64,000 nt of DNA from Hydra vulgaris (taxonomy: Eukaryota > Cnidaria > Hydrozoa > Anthoathecata > Hydridae): NCBI RefSeq assembly GCF_038396675.1, contig NC_088926.1, positions 39,005,001 through 39,069,000 on the forward strand, in the 5' to 3' direction. A program made the translations under genes and the position numbers. Below, piece by piece: positions 54,323 to 64,000 of this stretch (position 1 is its first letter; the number at the start of each line of letters is the position of its first letter). The notes beneath the pieces are model-generated. The model was not told the DNA's origin and made no database searches. It saw nothing but the letters and a program-made list of their open reading frames with translations.

Positions 54323-54814
54323 TTTAATATATAGAATATGAGAAATATTACATAACTTTTTTTTCGGGGAGGCCTGCAAGAAAAAACAACTGAAATAAAC
54401 GTGAAAACACCCAATAAGCTACTGAATGATATTCAAACAGAGAAAACTGTAATTAATTTGAAAATTTTTAATAAAAATGATAAGGAGGAGGAGGGGGGGG
54501 GGGTATTGGAAAAAAAAGACAACCGGTGACAAAGGAAGAGGAGGGCAGGGGGCAAAAATTGACTAAAAAAAGGGACGTCCTTAAGGGACAGCCCCTAACA
54601 ATAAATAAGCATAAAAAAAATTTCACAGAAACACTTAGTCACAATAATAAATAAAAATATTCAAATAAAAAAGGAAATCGTATCATAATAGCCAGCAAAC
54701 AAACATCGTTCCTTAATATTAATAAAATTTAAAAATTATACTTTTTCATTTCTTCAAAAACTTGAGCAATTTTTATACTTTATTCTTATTCTTTTTAACT
54801 ATTTTCCATTTTTG
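54323..54814. other. Gene-free stretch with a G-run
   Basis: 54483-54510 is a purine/G-rich run (GGAGGAGGAGGGGGGGGGG). No gene. Confidence 0.5.
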
Positions 54815-55050
54815 AATGTTTTTTATTGTCTTTTTTTTTTCTTTTCTCTTTTCTTGTTTCTTTCTTTTTTTTTTTTTTCGTTTTTTTTCTTTTCTTTATT
54901 TGTTTGAATTGGTTTTTAACTTTTTGTTTATGTTTTCTGCTTTTTTTCTTTCTTTCTTTTTTTTATTTTTTCACTCTCTATTTTTATTTTATATCTTTTT
55001 CTTTTTTTATTCATTTTTCTTTCCTTCTTTTTTTTTTAATTTTTGTGTGA
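54815..55050. repeat. Polypyrimidine (T/C) tract
   Basis: More than 200 bases dominated by TTTTC, TTTCTT and T-runs on the plus strand. Phe-rich frames across it are compositional artefacts. Such homopurine-homopyrimidine DNA can form triplex structures (general knowledge). Confidence 0.93.
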
Positions 55051-56459
55051 AATCGTTATCAAAAAGAATATTAAACTAAGCACAAATATTATTACAGTAC
55101 GAACAGTCAAATAATTTAAAAAAATTAAAGTTAAAAAAAAAATGTTCTTTTTCTTTCTTTTTTCATTGGCAATGTTCCACCCCGAGTTTGGTTTTTACGC
55201 AAAGCCGAACTTTGACACGCATTTTGACAAGCCGAAGTTTGACACGCATACTCCAAGTACGGATATCGAAAGTTTTAAATATAATTATTTTGTCAGATAA
55301 TGAAAGTTTTAAAAGTAATTTTTTTTTTGCCGCATGCTGTTTTTTTGCAGATTTTTTTAAATGGATTAATTCGTAATATAAATTATATAAAATATTTGAT
55401 TATCGATTTTTGATTATCGATATTTTTGATTAACGAAGTACAGATTTGTGATATATTAATTATTAAAAGTACAGATATTTTTTGTTAATGTCCTTCATCA
55501 AAACGGCTTTTTCTGTAAAGATTTTAAACAAAATGAAATATATATTATGTTGCGGACAAACATATGTCCATAATTTTTATGGAGAGTTATATTGAAAAAA
55601 TATTCAAACTTAGAACCACTTTGATTTTTTTTTAAACTGACTTATTTTTATTCCGGCTTATTGGTATATTGCCTACATTCTTTACGCGCTCTAGGTGAAT
55701 TTCCTCTTTTTTTTGTCAGAAGGGAATTTTTTAAGTTCAATATAATAAGAATGAGCTCGATAAAGAGAGCGCAAAAGCGAAAGTTTTTCTGACAAATAGA
55801 ACAAATTTAAACCGGAATCATAATTCATTATGAAAACGATATTTATTGCATATTACTATTGCATTATAAAAACGAAAAAAGATCAAGTACATTAAGTTAG
55901 TTGGATAATATTTAAAGGTTTTTTTGAGAATTTAACTGAACCAATAGCAAAACAAAGTTTTTGTTGTGAAGAATATTTTTCAGGGAAAATTATACTTACA
56001 GTTGTTACAAATAAGTTTTTTTTCAAAGAACAAGTTATTAAAGTATTCATTTGGAAACATAATATTATGTGTAAACCGATAACATTTTAATAAATTTACT
56101 AAAATTCAAAAGTATGCAGATTTAAAATTATCTTTTATAAACTTGATCCTTATCAAGTTAAAACAATATTAAATTGTTAAATTGAAAGTTTAACACATTA
56201 AACCATTTTGTTTAAATTATATTTTCTTGCAGCATATTGTTAAAGGACAATCACTGAATTTAATTTCAAATGCTTATAAACACTAATAATTAACAAAACC
56301 AACTCATCACCGACATCTATGTGGATATCTGTCATCTTATCTTGACGTGTAATCTCGCCATATGCAAATTAAAAATCTCGCGCGTCTTTGATGGCTGCAT
56401 CGTCTGAAGCTAGTTAATGAGTATTTCGCCATTTTGAAGCATCTTTTTAAAGTAGTCCG
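55051..56459. other. Gene-free stretch, site of hAT insertion
   Basis: 55197-55249 carries two copies of AAGCCGAA-TTTGACACGCAT. 55380-55440 has GATTATCGAT words. No gene found. The left copy of the hAT target duplication (GTAGTCCG) is at 56452-56459. Confidence 0.55.
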
Positions 56460-56636
56460 CAGGGCCGTACCAGGCCAACTTTGCTCTTCGGCCAAGCAAA
56501 TAAAATTGCGCCCCCCTTTCAAAAAAATATACAAAAAACACATTATATATATTTACATGAAAAAAAATTAATTATTGATCACAAAATTTATCGCATCAAG
56601 TTAAAAGAACAATTTGTCACCAATGTTTCACAAACT

Positions 56637-59267
56637 TCAGTTCAAGGTCACTTTTCTGGCTTTTTTGGAGGCTTTAATGAAGTCACTAATGACATCATCA
56701 AAATCAAGTGCGTTGGCCACTTCATGTTCAATTGAAACTACTGCCAGACAAGACAAACGTTCTTGGCCCATAGTTGATCTCAAATAGTTTTTTATGGTCT
56801 TAAGTTTACTGAAACTTCTTTCACACGTGGCAACTGTAACTGGTAAGGTGAGGAAGATGCGAATAGCAATTGCCGTGTTAGGATAAGCATCAGTCAATGA
56901 GTATTTATGAATGAGCTGCAAAATGTCCATCGGGCTAGATTTTTCAAAGTTTTCCATCATGGCAGCAGCTTGATATTTAAAGCTTGCCGTTTCTGACTGG
57001 AAATCTGAAGAATCTAAATCTGCCTTGTAAATTTTTAACAAATTTTTGGCTTTAGTCTTAAGTTCATCCACTGAACTTTTGGAGAGAGAATGTCCACTGA
57101 GGAAGTCAAAATCTGAGGATACTGCAGACATAGCTTCAAACCGCCACTCAATTTGTGTGAGAATGCTGTCAAACACAAGGCTGCACTGGGATCCGAAATC
57201 TGTTTCTGGTGACAAACGGCAAAAGTCATCTTCAGCTTCATAAAGTGCCATCTGCTTCACTTTGCGCTTTATCTTCATAGGAAAGTCTCCTTCAATTCCA
57301 ATTTGGATAGCTGTTTCTGCAGCAGCTTTGATAATGTTGTCCACCCCAACATCTCTCAAATTCTGAATGGAGATTTCAGTCCTTTCATTTTTTTTTGCTG
57401 CAACGTCAATTGAAATGTTTTTAGACTGAAGCAGTTTGTTTCCCGGTCAATTAAAGAAAGAATTTGACACCAAAAATCCAACAAACACAGAAAACTGAAA
57501 TCAATTTGAATGATGAGCTCTTTTGCACTGCAAACTGAGACAGCATTTGTCTTGGGAGTGTGAATTATGGATTCCAAAACTTGAAGAACTTCTTTTATTT
57601 GTCTGTGTAGTGGGATGATTGCTTCTTTTTTGGCAGACCATCTTGTATCACTATTTCCCTTAGTGAGATGGTCAATGTTTTCATCAGTTTTTCCCATCTT
57701 AAGGTAGAACTTGAGAAAAAGTTAAAGATGGCTTGAACTTTTCCAAAGAATGTAATCATGAGTGGAGAAACTTCAGCAGCATGGACACCAACAAGGTTTA
57801 AAGTGTGAGCTGCACATGGAACAAATCTTGCAAACTCATTTAGAGAACGGATGTGAGCTTGGACGCCATTATATTTTCCAGACTTATTGGCTCCATTGTC
57901 GTAACCTTGGCCCCGACAATCAGAAATGCTCAGGCCATCCTTCTCCAGTTTTTCGATGATTTCAGCTGCAAGGCCCTTTCCAGTTTTTTCGTGAGATCCA
58001 ATAAAGTCCACAAAGCTTTCCTCAATTGTACAGGTTTCCTCAGTGATGTGGACATACCTGATTATTTGGGTCATCTGCTCTTTGTGGGAGGCATCTGGAG
58101 TGCAGTCAAACAAAACAGAGTAGTATTTAGCTTCTCTGACATTTGACAAAATTTCATTCCTGACTTTCTGCCCAAGTAATTCACTCAGCTCATTTTGAAT
58201 TCGAGGAGAAAAATAGGATGTTGTGGTTTTCTTTGCCTTAACGGATGCAACATGTTCAGCCACTAAATGATAATAATGGCTTATCAGCTCAAATTAAGTT
58301 CAGAAAGATGCCACTGTTTTGCTCTCCAATTACTTCTCTTTGAGACCCCGAAGGGCAAGATTGTTCTTGGCACAGAACGAAACGTCATCAACAATCACTT
58401 TCAAGATATCTCTCCACTTTTTCATCTCTCCGTTGATAACTCTCTGCAGATCAGAATCCAAGGTCTTTCCTTCCTTGAGATTTTTTTCCAGATTTTTCCA
58501 ATCAGAATAGCATCTTTAGTGTTCATTGCTGTTTTCGTGTTCTGGAATTCTTGGGTTTAGTTTTTTCAGTCACAAAATCCTTTTGAAATTTCTGAAAAAT
58601 TGTTGGTTTTTGTCGTTGAAAATAGCAGACAGCAAAAACAAAACAAAGAATCTTTTTTGTTGCTGTACAGCAGCCAGTAGCGAACAAATTTTTCACCATT
58701 GGGATGAATTTTTTCATACCATTTTGAGCTGAAGTGTCGCATTCTGTTGTCAAAGTCAAAAAAGTGTGTTTGCGAAAAAATCTCTTCATTCTTGGTCCGG
58801 CCCATGCTGAATCAAAAAGCAGCTTGTTTTATCTGTCATTTTAGGCCATGTAGCTGGATCTCAGTGTTGAAAGTATTCTCCCGAGGTTGCTGAAATTTCT
58901 GAGACTCAGGAGGAAATTAACTGTTGCCCATTTCAATTGGTTTGGAAAGCTGAGAATTTCTATCTTCTTGTGCTTCTGAATCATTTGGTCCAAATTCGTC
59001 TTGACTTTGGCCAATGAAAATCTCCTCTTTAATTAATTCCAATGGATGATATGAATTTAAGTCAGTAATTAAAGATGTAGCAGCAACTTCAGCTGTTGAA
59101 TCATTATCAACTTCATTGCAAATATCCTCTGAAATAATTTGTTTTTCCACAGAAGAGTTTGTTACCAACCACTTCTTGAAACAATTTCTTAGTTTTGCGT
59201 CACTTTCAAGACGGTCTCTTCTTTTCTTCTTAAATTCAGCACCAGATAATTTTTTTGCACGATTCAT
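56637..59267 (-). pseudogene. hAT transposase (TTF zinc finger / ZMYM1-like), few frameshifts
   Basis: Starts MNRAKKLSGAEFKKKRRDRL at 59267, with an acidic N-terminal region ending at a stop near 58917. The TTF-type finger follows: WYEKIHPNGEKFVRYWLLYS and SLFCFCCLLF (58566-58805). A damaged segment (58270-58560, DWKNLEKNLKEGKTL) leads to the core: AEHVASVKAKKTTTSYFSPR, YYSVLFDCTPDASHKEQMTQ (first Asp), CRGQGYDNGANKSGKYNGVQ (second Asp), FVPCAAHTLNLVGVHAAE (57595-58263). It continues HLTKGNSDTRWSAKKEAI (57356-57697) and ends MRDVGVDN...PNTAIAIRIFLTLPVTVATC-ERSFSKLKTIKNYLR (dimerisation region) to 56637. The order matches ZMYM1-like hAT proteins (DUF4371 region). About four frame breaks remain. 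Confidence 0.9.
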
Positions 59268-59685
59268 TGTAAAAAATAATGTTCAGAAAATACAACTTTT
59301 TATTTTTTAATTGCGCTCTTCTATTATTTCTTTTTTCTTTTTTCTTTTCTTCTCCCTCTTTATTTTTATTATTGTTTGCTTACTTTACTTTCTTTAGCTT
59401 TCATTTCATTTGTTTCTTTATTTAAGCCGCTTAAATTAAGCGTTCTTTTTTTAAATTCGAAGTTCTTTTTGTCTATATTTTTTTCTTTTTAGAATAATTT
59501 TTAATGTGTGCGTTAAATTAATTTATATGATCTTTAATGAATCATTTGTTTATATTATAAATAATTATTGGTTTTTAATTGTCGTTCTTAAATTCAGCAC
59601 CAGATAATTTTTTTGCACGATTCATAATAAAAAATAATGTTCAGAAAATAAAACTTTTTAGTGTTTAAGGGCGCTCTTCTGTTTG
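59226..59685. repeat. Direct duplication of the hAT 5' coding start
   Basis: 59226-59325 and 59587-59685 are about 90% alike over 100 bp (TTAAATTCAGCACCAGATAA, TTTTTTGCACGATTCAT). The copy includes the first codons of the transposase and upstream bases. The outer copy has no continuing frame. Confidence 0.9.
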
Positions 59686-59973
59686 GTAAATGAGCTTTTA
59701 TTTTAAAGTTCGTCAGGAGGCGCAATTTTAATTAATTTTCTTATCAACATAAAAGTGACGCCACGCAAATTAGTTTCATAATGTGAAAATAAATAAATTA
59801 ATTTGGGGAATTTTGCGCCCTCCCAATTTTGGCACCTCAGGCCGCGGCCCGGCTGGCCCCGCCCTTGGTACGGCCCTGGTAGTCCGGAAATACCTCTTTT
59901 CTTCAAATGTAATGGACAACTCAGTCGCTAAAAGTGCAACAAATTAAAAGAATAAATTTCTTTTATTATGATA

Positions 59974-60141
59974 CCGTCAACTCTCCATATCTCGAACCTC
60001 CAAGGGACCAAGAAGTTCTTGAGATAGCGAATGTTCGAGTAATTGAGAGTATAATCCATGATTAAGGGTTTAACGGGACTCACAAAAATTTCGAGATCAA
60101 AAGTTTGAGATATCAAGTATTCAGATATCGAGAGTTGACTG
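59974..60141. mobile_element. Pogo-type MITE flanked by TA
   Basis: Left CCGTCAACTCTCCATATCTC-GAA, right TTCAGATATCGAGAGTTGAC-TG; TA at both sides (59972-59973, 60142-60143). 168 bp. Ends resemble pogo/Tigger CAGTCAACTC-type TIRs. Confidence 0.88.
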
Positions 60142-60222
60142 TATTCAAGATAAACGTCATTTATATAAAAGTATAAATTAAATAAAAGTAAGAAGATACA
60201 AACACATTGCCATACACATCCA

Positions 60223-60287
60223 AGAGATGAAGTCTCAAATGTACAAATTTCACTATGTGAAATTTGCACATTTGAGACTTTATCTCT
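60223..60287. repeat. 31-bp-arm hairpin
   Basis: Arms 60223-60253 and 60257-60287 (AAGTCTCAAATGTACAAATT core) pair with about two mismatches around TAT. Confidence 0.93.
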
Positions 60288-60735
60288 TTAAATGTCACTA
60301 CATCTTGGGAATTGCCTAAAATTTAATTATGCAATTACTTTGGTTTGCCACAATTAACAGAAACAAATATCAGATATCTAAGAATGCATTAAAGGACAGT
60401 TTAATTTATAGTGAACTTTATGTAAGGCAAAATGGTGAAACTTTCTTGTTATTACAAATTAAATTTAAAAATCTGCTGCAGTTATAATTTATAAATAGTG
60501 AGTAATTTGTATACTGTGATTTAATATTACCTGAATCTTCGTCTTCATTTATATTGTTGGGATTAAACTCAAATAATATTGCTACAAATATGCAAAATAG
60601 ATATTCTTATTTATAGCAAATAACTTAAAAAAAAAGTATTTTTAAAGTTGTTGGTTTGTAACACTCTTATTGCTTTTTTTATTTGTCTTTAGAAATTACT
60701 GCAAGTTAAATTAACTATAACTTACTAATAATTGC
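60288..60735. other. Gene-free stretch
   Basis: A+T-rich, nothing recognised. Confidence 0.5.
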
Positions 60736-61077
60736 CATTTGAGTATCTACTGATTCAATTAAACTATCATCATTTGAGTATCTGTTGATTCAAATAAACC
60801 ATCATCATTTGAGTATCTACTGATTCAATTAAACTATCATCATTTGAGTATCTACTGATTCAGTTAAACAATCATCATTTGAGTATCTATTGATTCAGTT
60901 AAACTATCATCATTTGAGTATTTACTGATTGAGTTAAACCATCATCATTTGAGTATCTGCTGATTCAGTTAAACCATCATCATTTGAGTATCTACTGATT
61001 CAGTTAAACCATCATCTTTGGAGTATCTACTGAATCAGTTAAACTACCATCATTTGAGTATCTACTGATTCATTAAA
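60736..61077. repeat. 35-bp minisatellite, about 10 copies
   Basis: Tandem units of CATTTGAGTATCTACTGATT plus CAGTTAAACCATCAT; nine full units and a partial tenth, each differing by one to four substitutions with almost no length change. 35 is not a multiple of three, so it is not a coding repeat. Confidence 0.97.
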
Positions 61078-63371
61078 AGCAAAAAAAAGTCAAATAAGTT
61101 AACCAAATAAAAGTGGATTATGGCATAAATAAAAGTAGGTTGTGGCAAATAATAATGGCATTTTTTGTATTGTAATAATTGAAAAAAAAAAGAAACAAAA
61201 AAAACCAAACTAAGTGGTTAAAGTCAAACGTTTTGATGAAAAAAGAGTAATAAAAAAAAAAGACAATAAAGTTATCAAAAAAAAGAACAAAATCAGTTGT
61301 CATGCTATGAATATTTTTGTTATTATAAAATGTGTTTTGTATGTATAAACTCTTGAAGTATTTGACTTGAATTTGCATGTGTGCAATTTTGCAAGATTTC
61401 TAAAGGTGTTTTTTTGTAAAATGTAATGTCCATGTTCTATAAAGGATGCTTGGTACAATGTTTATATGCAGTTGCACTAGACTACTGGTAAAGTACTTAA
61501 AGTATGCAAAGTATAAGTTTTATACTTTGCATACTTCAAGTAACTACATACTTTATGAGGCAGAGGTTGTTCTTAGTTCGTTGCTGCATCTTTATACCAA
61601 CTTGTTAATTATAAAGAGTTGAACATTTAAATTTTTGGAAAAAGAAAATTTTTACAGATGATTTACCAAACTAACTTACATTTTCCATGTAAATCTACGA
61701 ACCCAAAAGAAGTTACTGTTTAGCCTAAATTTTGAGAAGGCTGATAAGGCGTACGTCAATATTTTTCTTTATATATATTATATAGGATAAAAATTGGATG
61801 ATAATCTATTGGAAAATTTAACAGAAAAAGTGATCCTTATTTGTTTTTCTACCGAACAGTTCTTTTGTACAGTTACATATAAGCATTGGTATTACAAGCT
61901 AGCAAAGAATATTAAAGTCAAAAAAATTTAACCAAATAATGGTGAATTATGGCAATTTTTGTAATAAAAAAACTTCATCAAAGTTAGCTTTTACATTTGA
62001 AGAAACAACTTATAAAAAAAAATTGTTAATATTAAATCAAAGTAAAACATGGTGCATCTCTGTTTTTATGTTATTAAGCAAGAGATATTCACAGAAATTC
62101 AAAAAAGGCACACTTAATTTTATTGGTTGTACCTAAAATTACATAATGAAACTATTCATAAAATTTGTAAATACGGAGTACATTTTATTTTTAATTTTTT
62201 TTTAAGTGTTTTTTTTAATTTTTTCAGAGCAGACATATTTTTTTCTTCTGAAGTATATAATGTAAGATAAATTATTAGCATTGTAAATATAAAATTTATC
62301 AAAGTTTCCTGCTTTATTTAATATTATTTACAATCAGTTGCTATTAAAGGATTAAAGTTTTATGATAATTATAGAATACAATAATCAGTATTTTGTTCAG
62401 GTTAAAAGCTATATATCAACAAACAGGTATTGAGTTTTGAAATTGAAATAAACATCAACATGAACTTGCATGTTTACAATTTTTCTTGTTTCTACCTTTT
62501 TACACTTAGTTTATCATAAAGGTGTGGTAAGTTGAGAGTTATTCCTTTTGGTAATCAGTTTAATATACCAAAACACACTTGTGGACATCAGGTTATAGAT
62601 TTTTTCTAATAGCTTATTATGCTACAATCCTTTGTAATCTTTTATTACAATAGATTACCAAAGGATATCTAAATTCGCTCATGCTTACAATTGCTTTTAA
62701 TTTAGAATTGTTGCAAATTATCTAGCTATAACAACTAATAAGCAATATTCTTAAACTTTTTTAGTGTTGTGTATAATTTATATATGGGAGTAATAAGTGT
62801 AAAGTTCTGAAAAGAAATTAAATTATATTTTCAAAATACTTTTCTTGCTAAATGATAGGATTAATGGGAACTTAATTTGAAAAAATTTATACCAAGTTAA
62901 TAATAGTCTATTGATATTAGTAGGTAAATTTTAAAACTGCTTTAAAAAATCTATCGTATGAGAATCACAGCATAGCCAAGTTTTACCATCTGGTTTATAG
63001 TTTGTTACAATGGTTGTCTTTTTTATATCTTAGAGTTATAAAAACTAATTTTTTAAAATCTTTTTAAAAACAAACTAACTTTTTAAATCTTTATTTTTTA
63101 GATAATATTCTGAAAATTACGGATGTTTTGAGTTGTGAGGTTTTATAAAAGTACTTGTACTATATTGCACAAAATTCGATAAAAATCATTATTTGGTTTT
63201 TAACGCAATTACTCAAATTCACTTTTATTATTCGTTGCGTTTTTTGACATTAGTTTTGATTTAAAAATACGCACAAAAGCCTCTCTTTCAAAATCAGCTA
63301 ATCAGATTGCAGAGATATGCATCTCTGCTTATTCTGAGCCTGTATATGGTTTCAAAATATGCGGCCGATCG
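61078..63371. repeat. Gene-free stretch built of diverged dispersed repeats
   Basis: 61088-61130 (AGTCAAATAAGTTAACCAAA then TGGATTATGGCA) recurs at about 61916-61955. 61455-61760 is a diverged copy of 40390-40640. 61494-61542 is a 23-bp-arm hairpin (TACTTAAAGTATGCAAAGTA.., one mismatch, loop GTT). 63245-63372 is the inverted counterpart of 39908-40040. No recognised gene; short frames near 61118-61378 and 61939-62136 show no motif. Confidence 0.6.
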
Positions 63372-64000
63372 CAATATCAAAAATTCCAAGGACTCTCAAA
63401 AGTTCGTTGGTTGGCGTTACTTCCAGCTATCGAAAAAGTGCTTAGGTTATATCAGCCACTAAGATCATGCTTTTAAGCTTAGAAAGTTGTTCGAAACTTT
63501 TATTTGACTTTTTCAATAACAAAGTGGGTGAAATAGTATTGTTTTTTGTTCTCAGCCAAGCCAATATTTTTTATAACACGGTAAAAAAAATTGATAAAGA
63601 TGATATTTCTGGTGCTGAGGTTGCCGTAGTATTAAAGGGTTTGAAAGACTAGATAAAATCTAGAAAGAGAAAATTTCTACCTTTCATGGTAAGATAGCAT
63701 TTGCATGTTACCGAAGAACGTAGTCATAATTTGAAAAACCAATTTCTGAAAGAAGTAAACATTTTTTACAGTGTCTGTCTAGAGTATATAGATGAGTGGA
63801 CGCTTCAGTTTAATGGGTTGAAGTTTTTAAATGGTCTTTACTTAACTGTAAAGTTGAATGAATTGAAATTATTGAAACTATAACTTTTTTGAAAAAATCG
63901 ATTGAAATCACATTTGATGACAATAAATTGTTCGACGAAATTCGGAGAACTAATTTATATTGCACAAAGGAAAAGTTTTCTTCTTGGAACTCATGATCTG
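63372..64000 (+). pseudogene. hAT transposase fragment, paralogue of 44.6-45.2 kb
   Basis: Plus-strand C-terminal half of a BED-finger hAT transposase: KVRWLALLPAIEKVLRLYQP-like opening, LLFDFFNNKVGEIVLFFVLS, YNTVKKIDKDDISGAEVAVV (63467-63652), then MHVTEERSHNLKNQFLKEVN, YSVCLEYIDEWTLQFNGLKF (63701-63883) and DDNKLFDEIR-like. It is collinear and close to 44605-45205, but joined at its left to a different repeat and continuing past the window edge. Stops after VLKGLKD and elsewhere make it inactive. Confidence 0.88.

Larger units (their letters stand above)
56460..59878 (-). mobile_element. hAT transposon with perfect 8-bp target duplication
   Basis: TIRs CAGGGCCGTACCA (56460-56472) and its reverse complement, with one changed base at the inner end (TTGGTACGGCCCTG, ending 59878). 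GTAGTCCG occurs immediately outside both ends (56452-56459 and 59879-59886), an exact 8-bp target duplication. Total length 3419 bp, with a nearly complete minus-strand transposase of TTF-finger type. An internal duplication lies in its 5' part. Exact flanks indicate comparatively recent insertion. Confidence 0.97.

Noticed and set aside
54816..55079. Phe-rich 'membrane protein' frames
   Set aside because: Pure product of a pyrimidine tract; no initiation context or relative.
60736..61077. CRISPR-like array
   Set aside because: Units are directly adjacent with no spacers; a minisatellite in a eukaryotic genome.

Overview
This window looks like the transposon-filled genome of a simple animal. 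The DNA is extremely A+T-rich, full of (TA)n runs and stop codons. Almost every recognisable protein segment belongs to a mobile element: LINEs of the CR1/L2/Jockey sort, several hAT families, pogo-type Tc1/mariner elements, a tRNA-derived SINE and many MITEs. From this mix I infer a cnidarian, most likely Hydra. That is recall and inference, not a database match. I found no convincing host gene, no rRNA or tRNA gene and no CRISPR array.

Layout. 1-4.6 kb: small tandem repeats and a LINE relic (about 2.67-3.77 kb, minus) that has lost its RT active site. 4.68-6.41 kb: a complete but decayed DNA transposon with 21-bp inverted ends and an ATAT target duplication. 6.66-12.8 kb: a minus-strand LINE split by a 3.0-kb hAT element (8422-11456). 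12.8-16.3 kb: SINE copies, a mariner relic and gene-free DNA. 16.4-21.4 kb: three minus-strand LINE relics, the first carrying a MITE. 22.3-24.5 kb: a broken pogo element. 24.6-27.1 kb: a nearly full-length hAT relic. 27.4-29.6 kb: a plus-strand Tnp2/DUF4218-like relic with possible exons. 30.0-32.2 kb: (TA)n tracts, a LINE with a SINE inside it, and a MITE sitting in a (TA)n tract. 32.2-36.1 kb: a nearly complete LINE with ORF1 and ORF2. 37.0-39.6 kb: a pogo element whose 485-residue transposase frame is open from end to end. 40.6-42.8 kb: the 5' part of a LINE. 43.0-45.3 kb: a hAT relic with a MITE inside it. 46-47.9 kb: a MITE and large hairpins. 48.0-51.4 kb: a plus-strand LINE with ORF1 and ORF2. 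51.6-55.3 kb: MITEs, a SINE and a long pyrimidine tract. 56.46-59.88 kb: a hAT element with a perfect 8-bp target duplication and a nearly complete transposase. 60-64 kb: a pogo-type MITE, a 35-bp minisatellite, dispersed repeats, and a hAT fragment running off the window that is a paralogue of the 44-45 kb copy.

How the parts fit. Autonomous LINEs supply RT and endonuclease and could mobilise the SINE. Full-length hAT and pogo elements supply transposases, and the MITEs carry ends of the same general types. Nesting gives a relative chronology: LINE before hAT at 6.7-12.8 kb, LINE before SINE at 31 kb, LINE before MITE at 16.6 kb, and (TA)n before MITE at 31.9 kb.

The most unusual pattern is a set of short-loop, near-perfect fold-back palindromes. 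Several lie inside transposon reading frames, where one strand continues the protein and the other arm is an inverted copy of it, and some sit at deletion joints. This suggests a recurrent snap-back (template-switch) mutation process, or less interestingly an assembly artefact.
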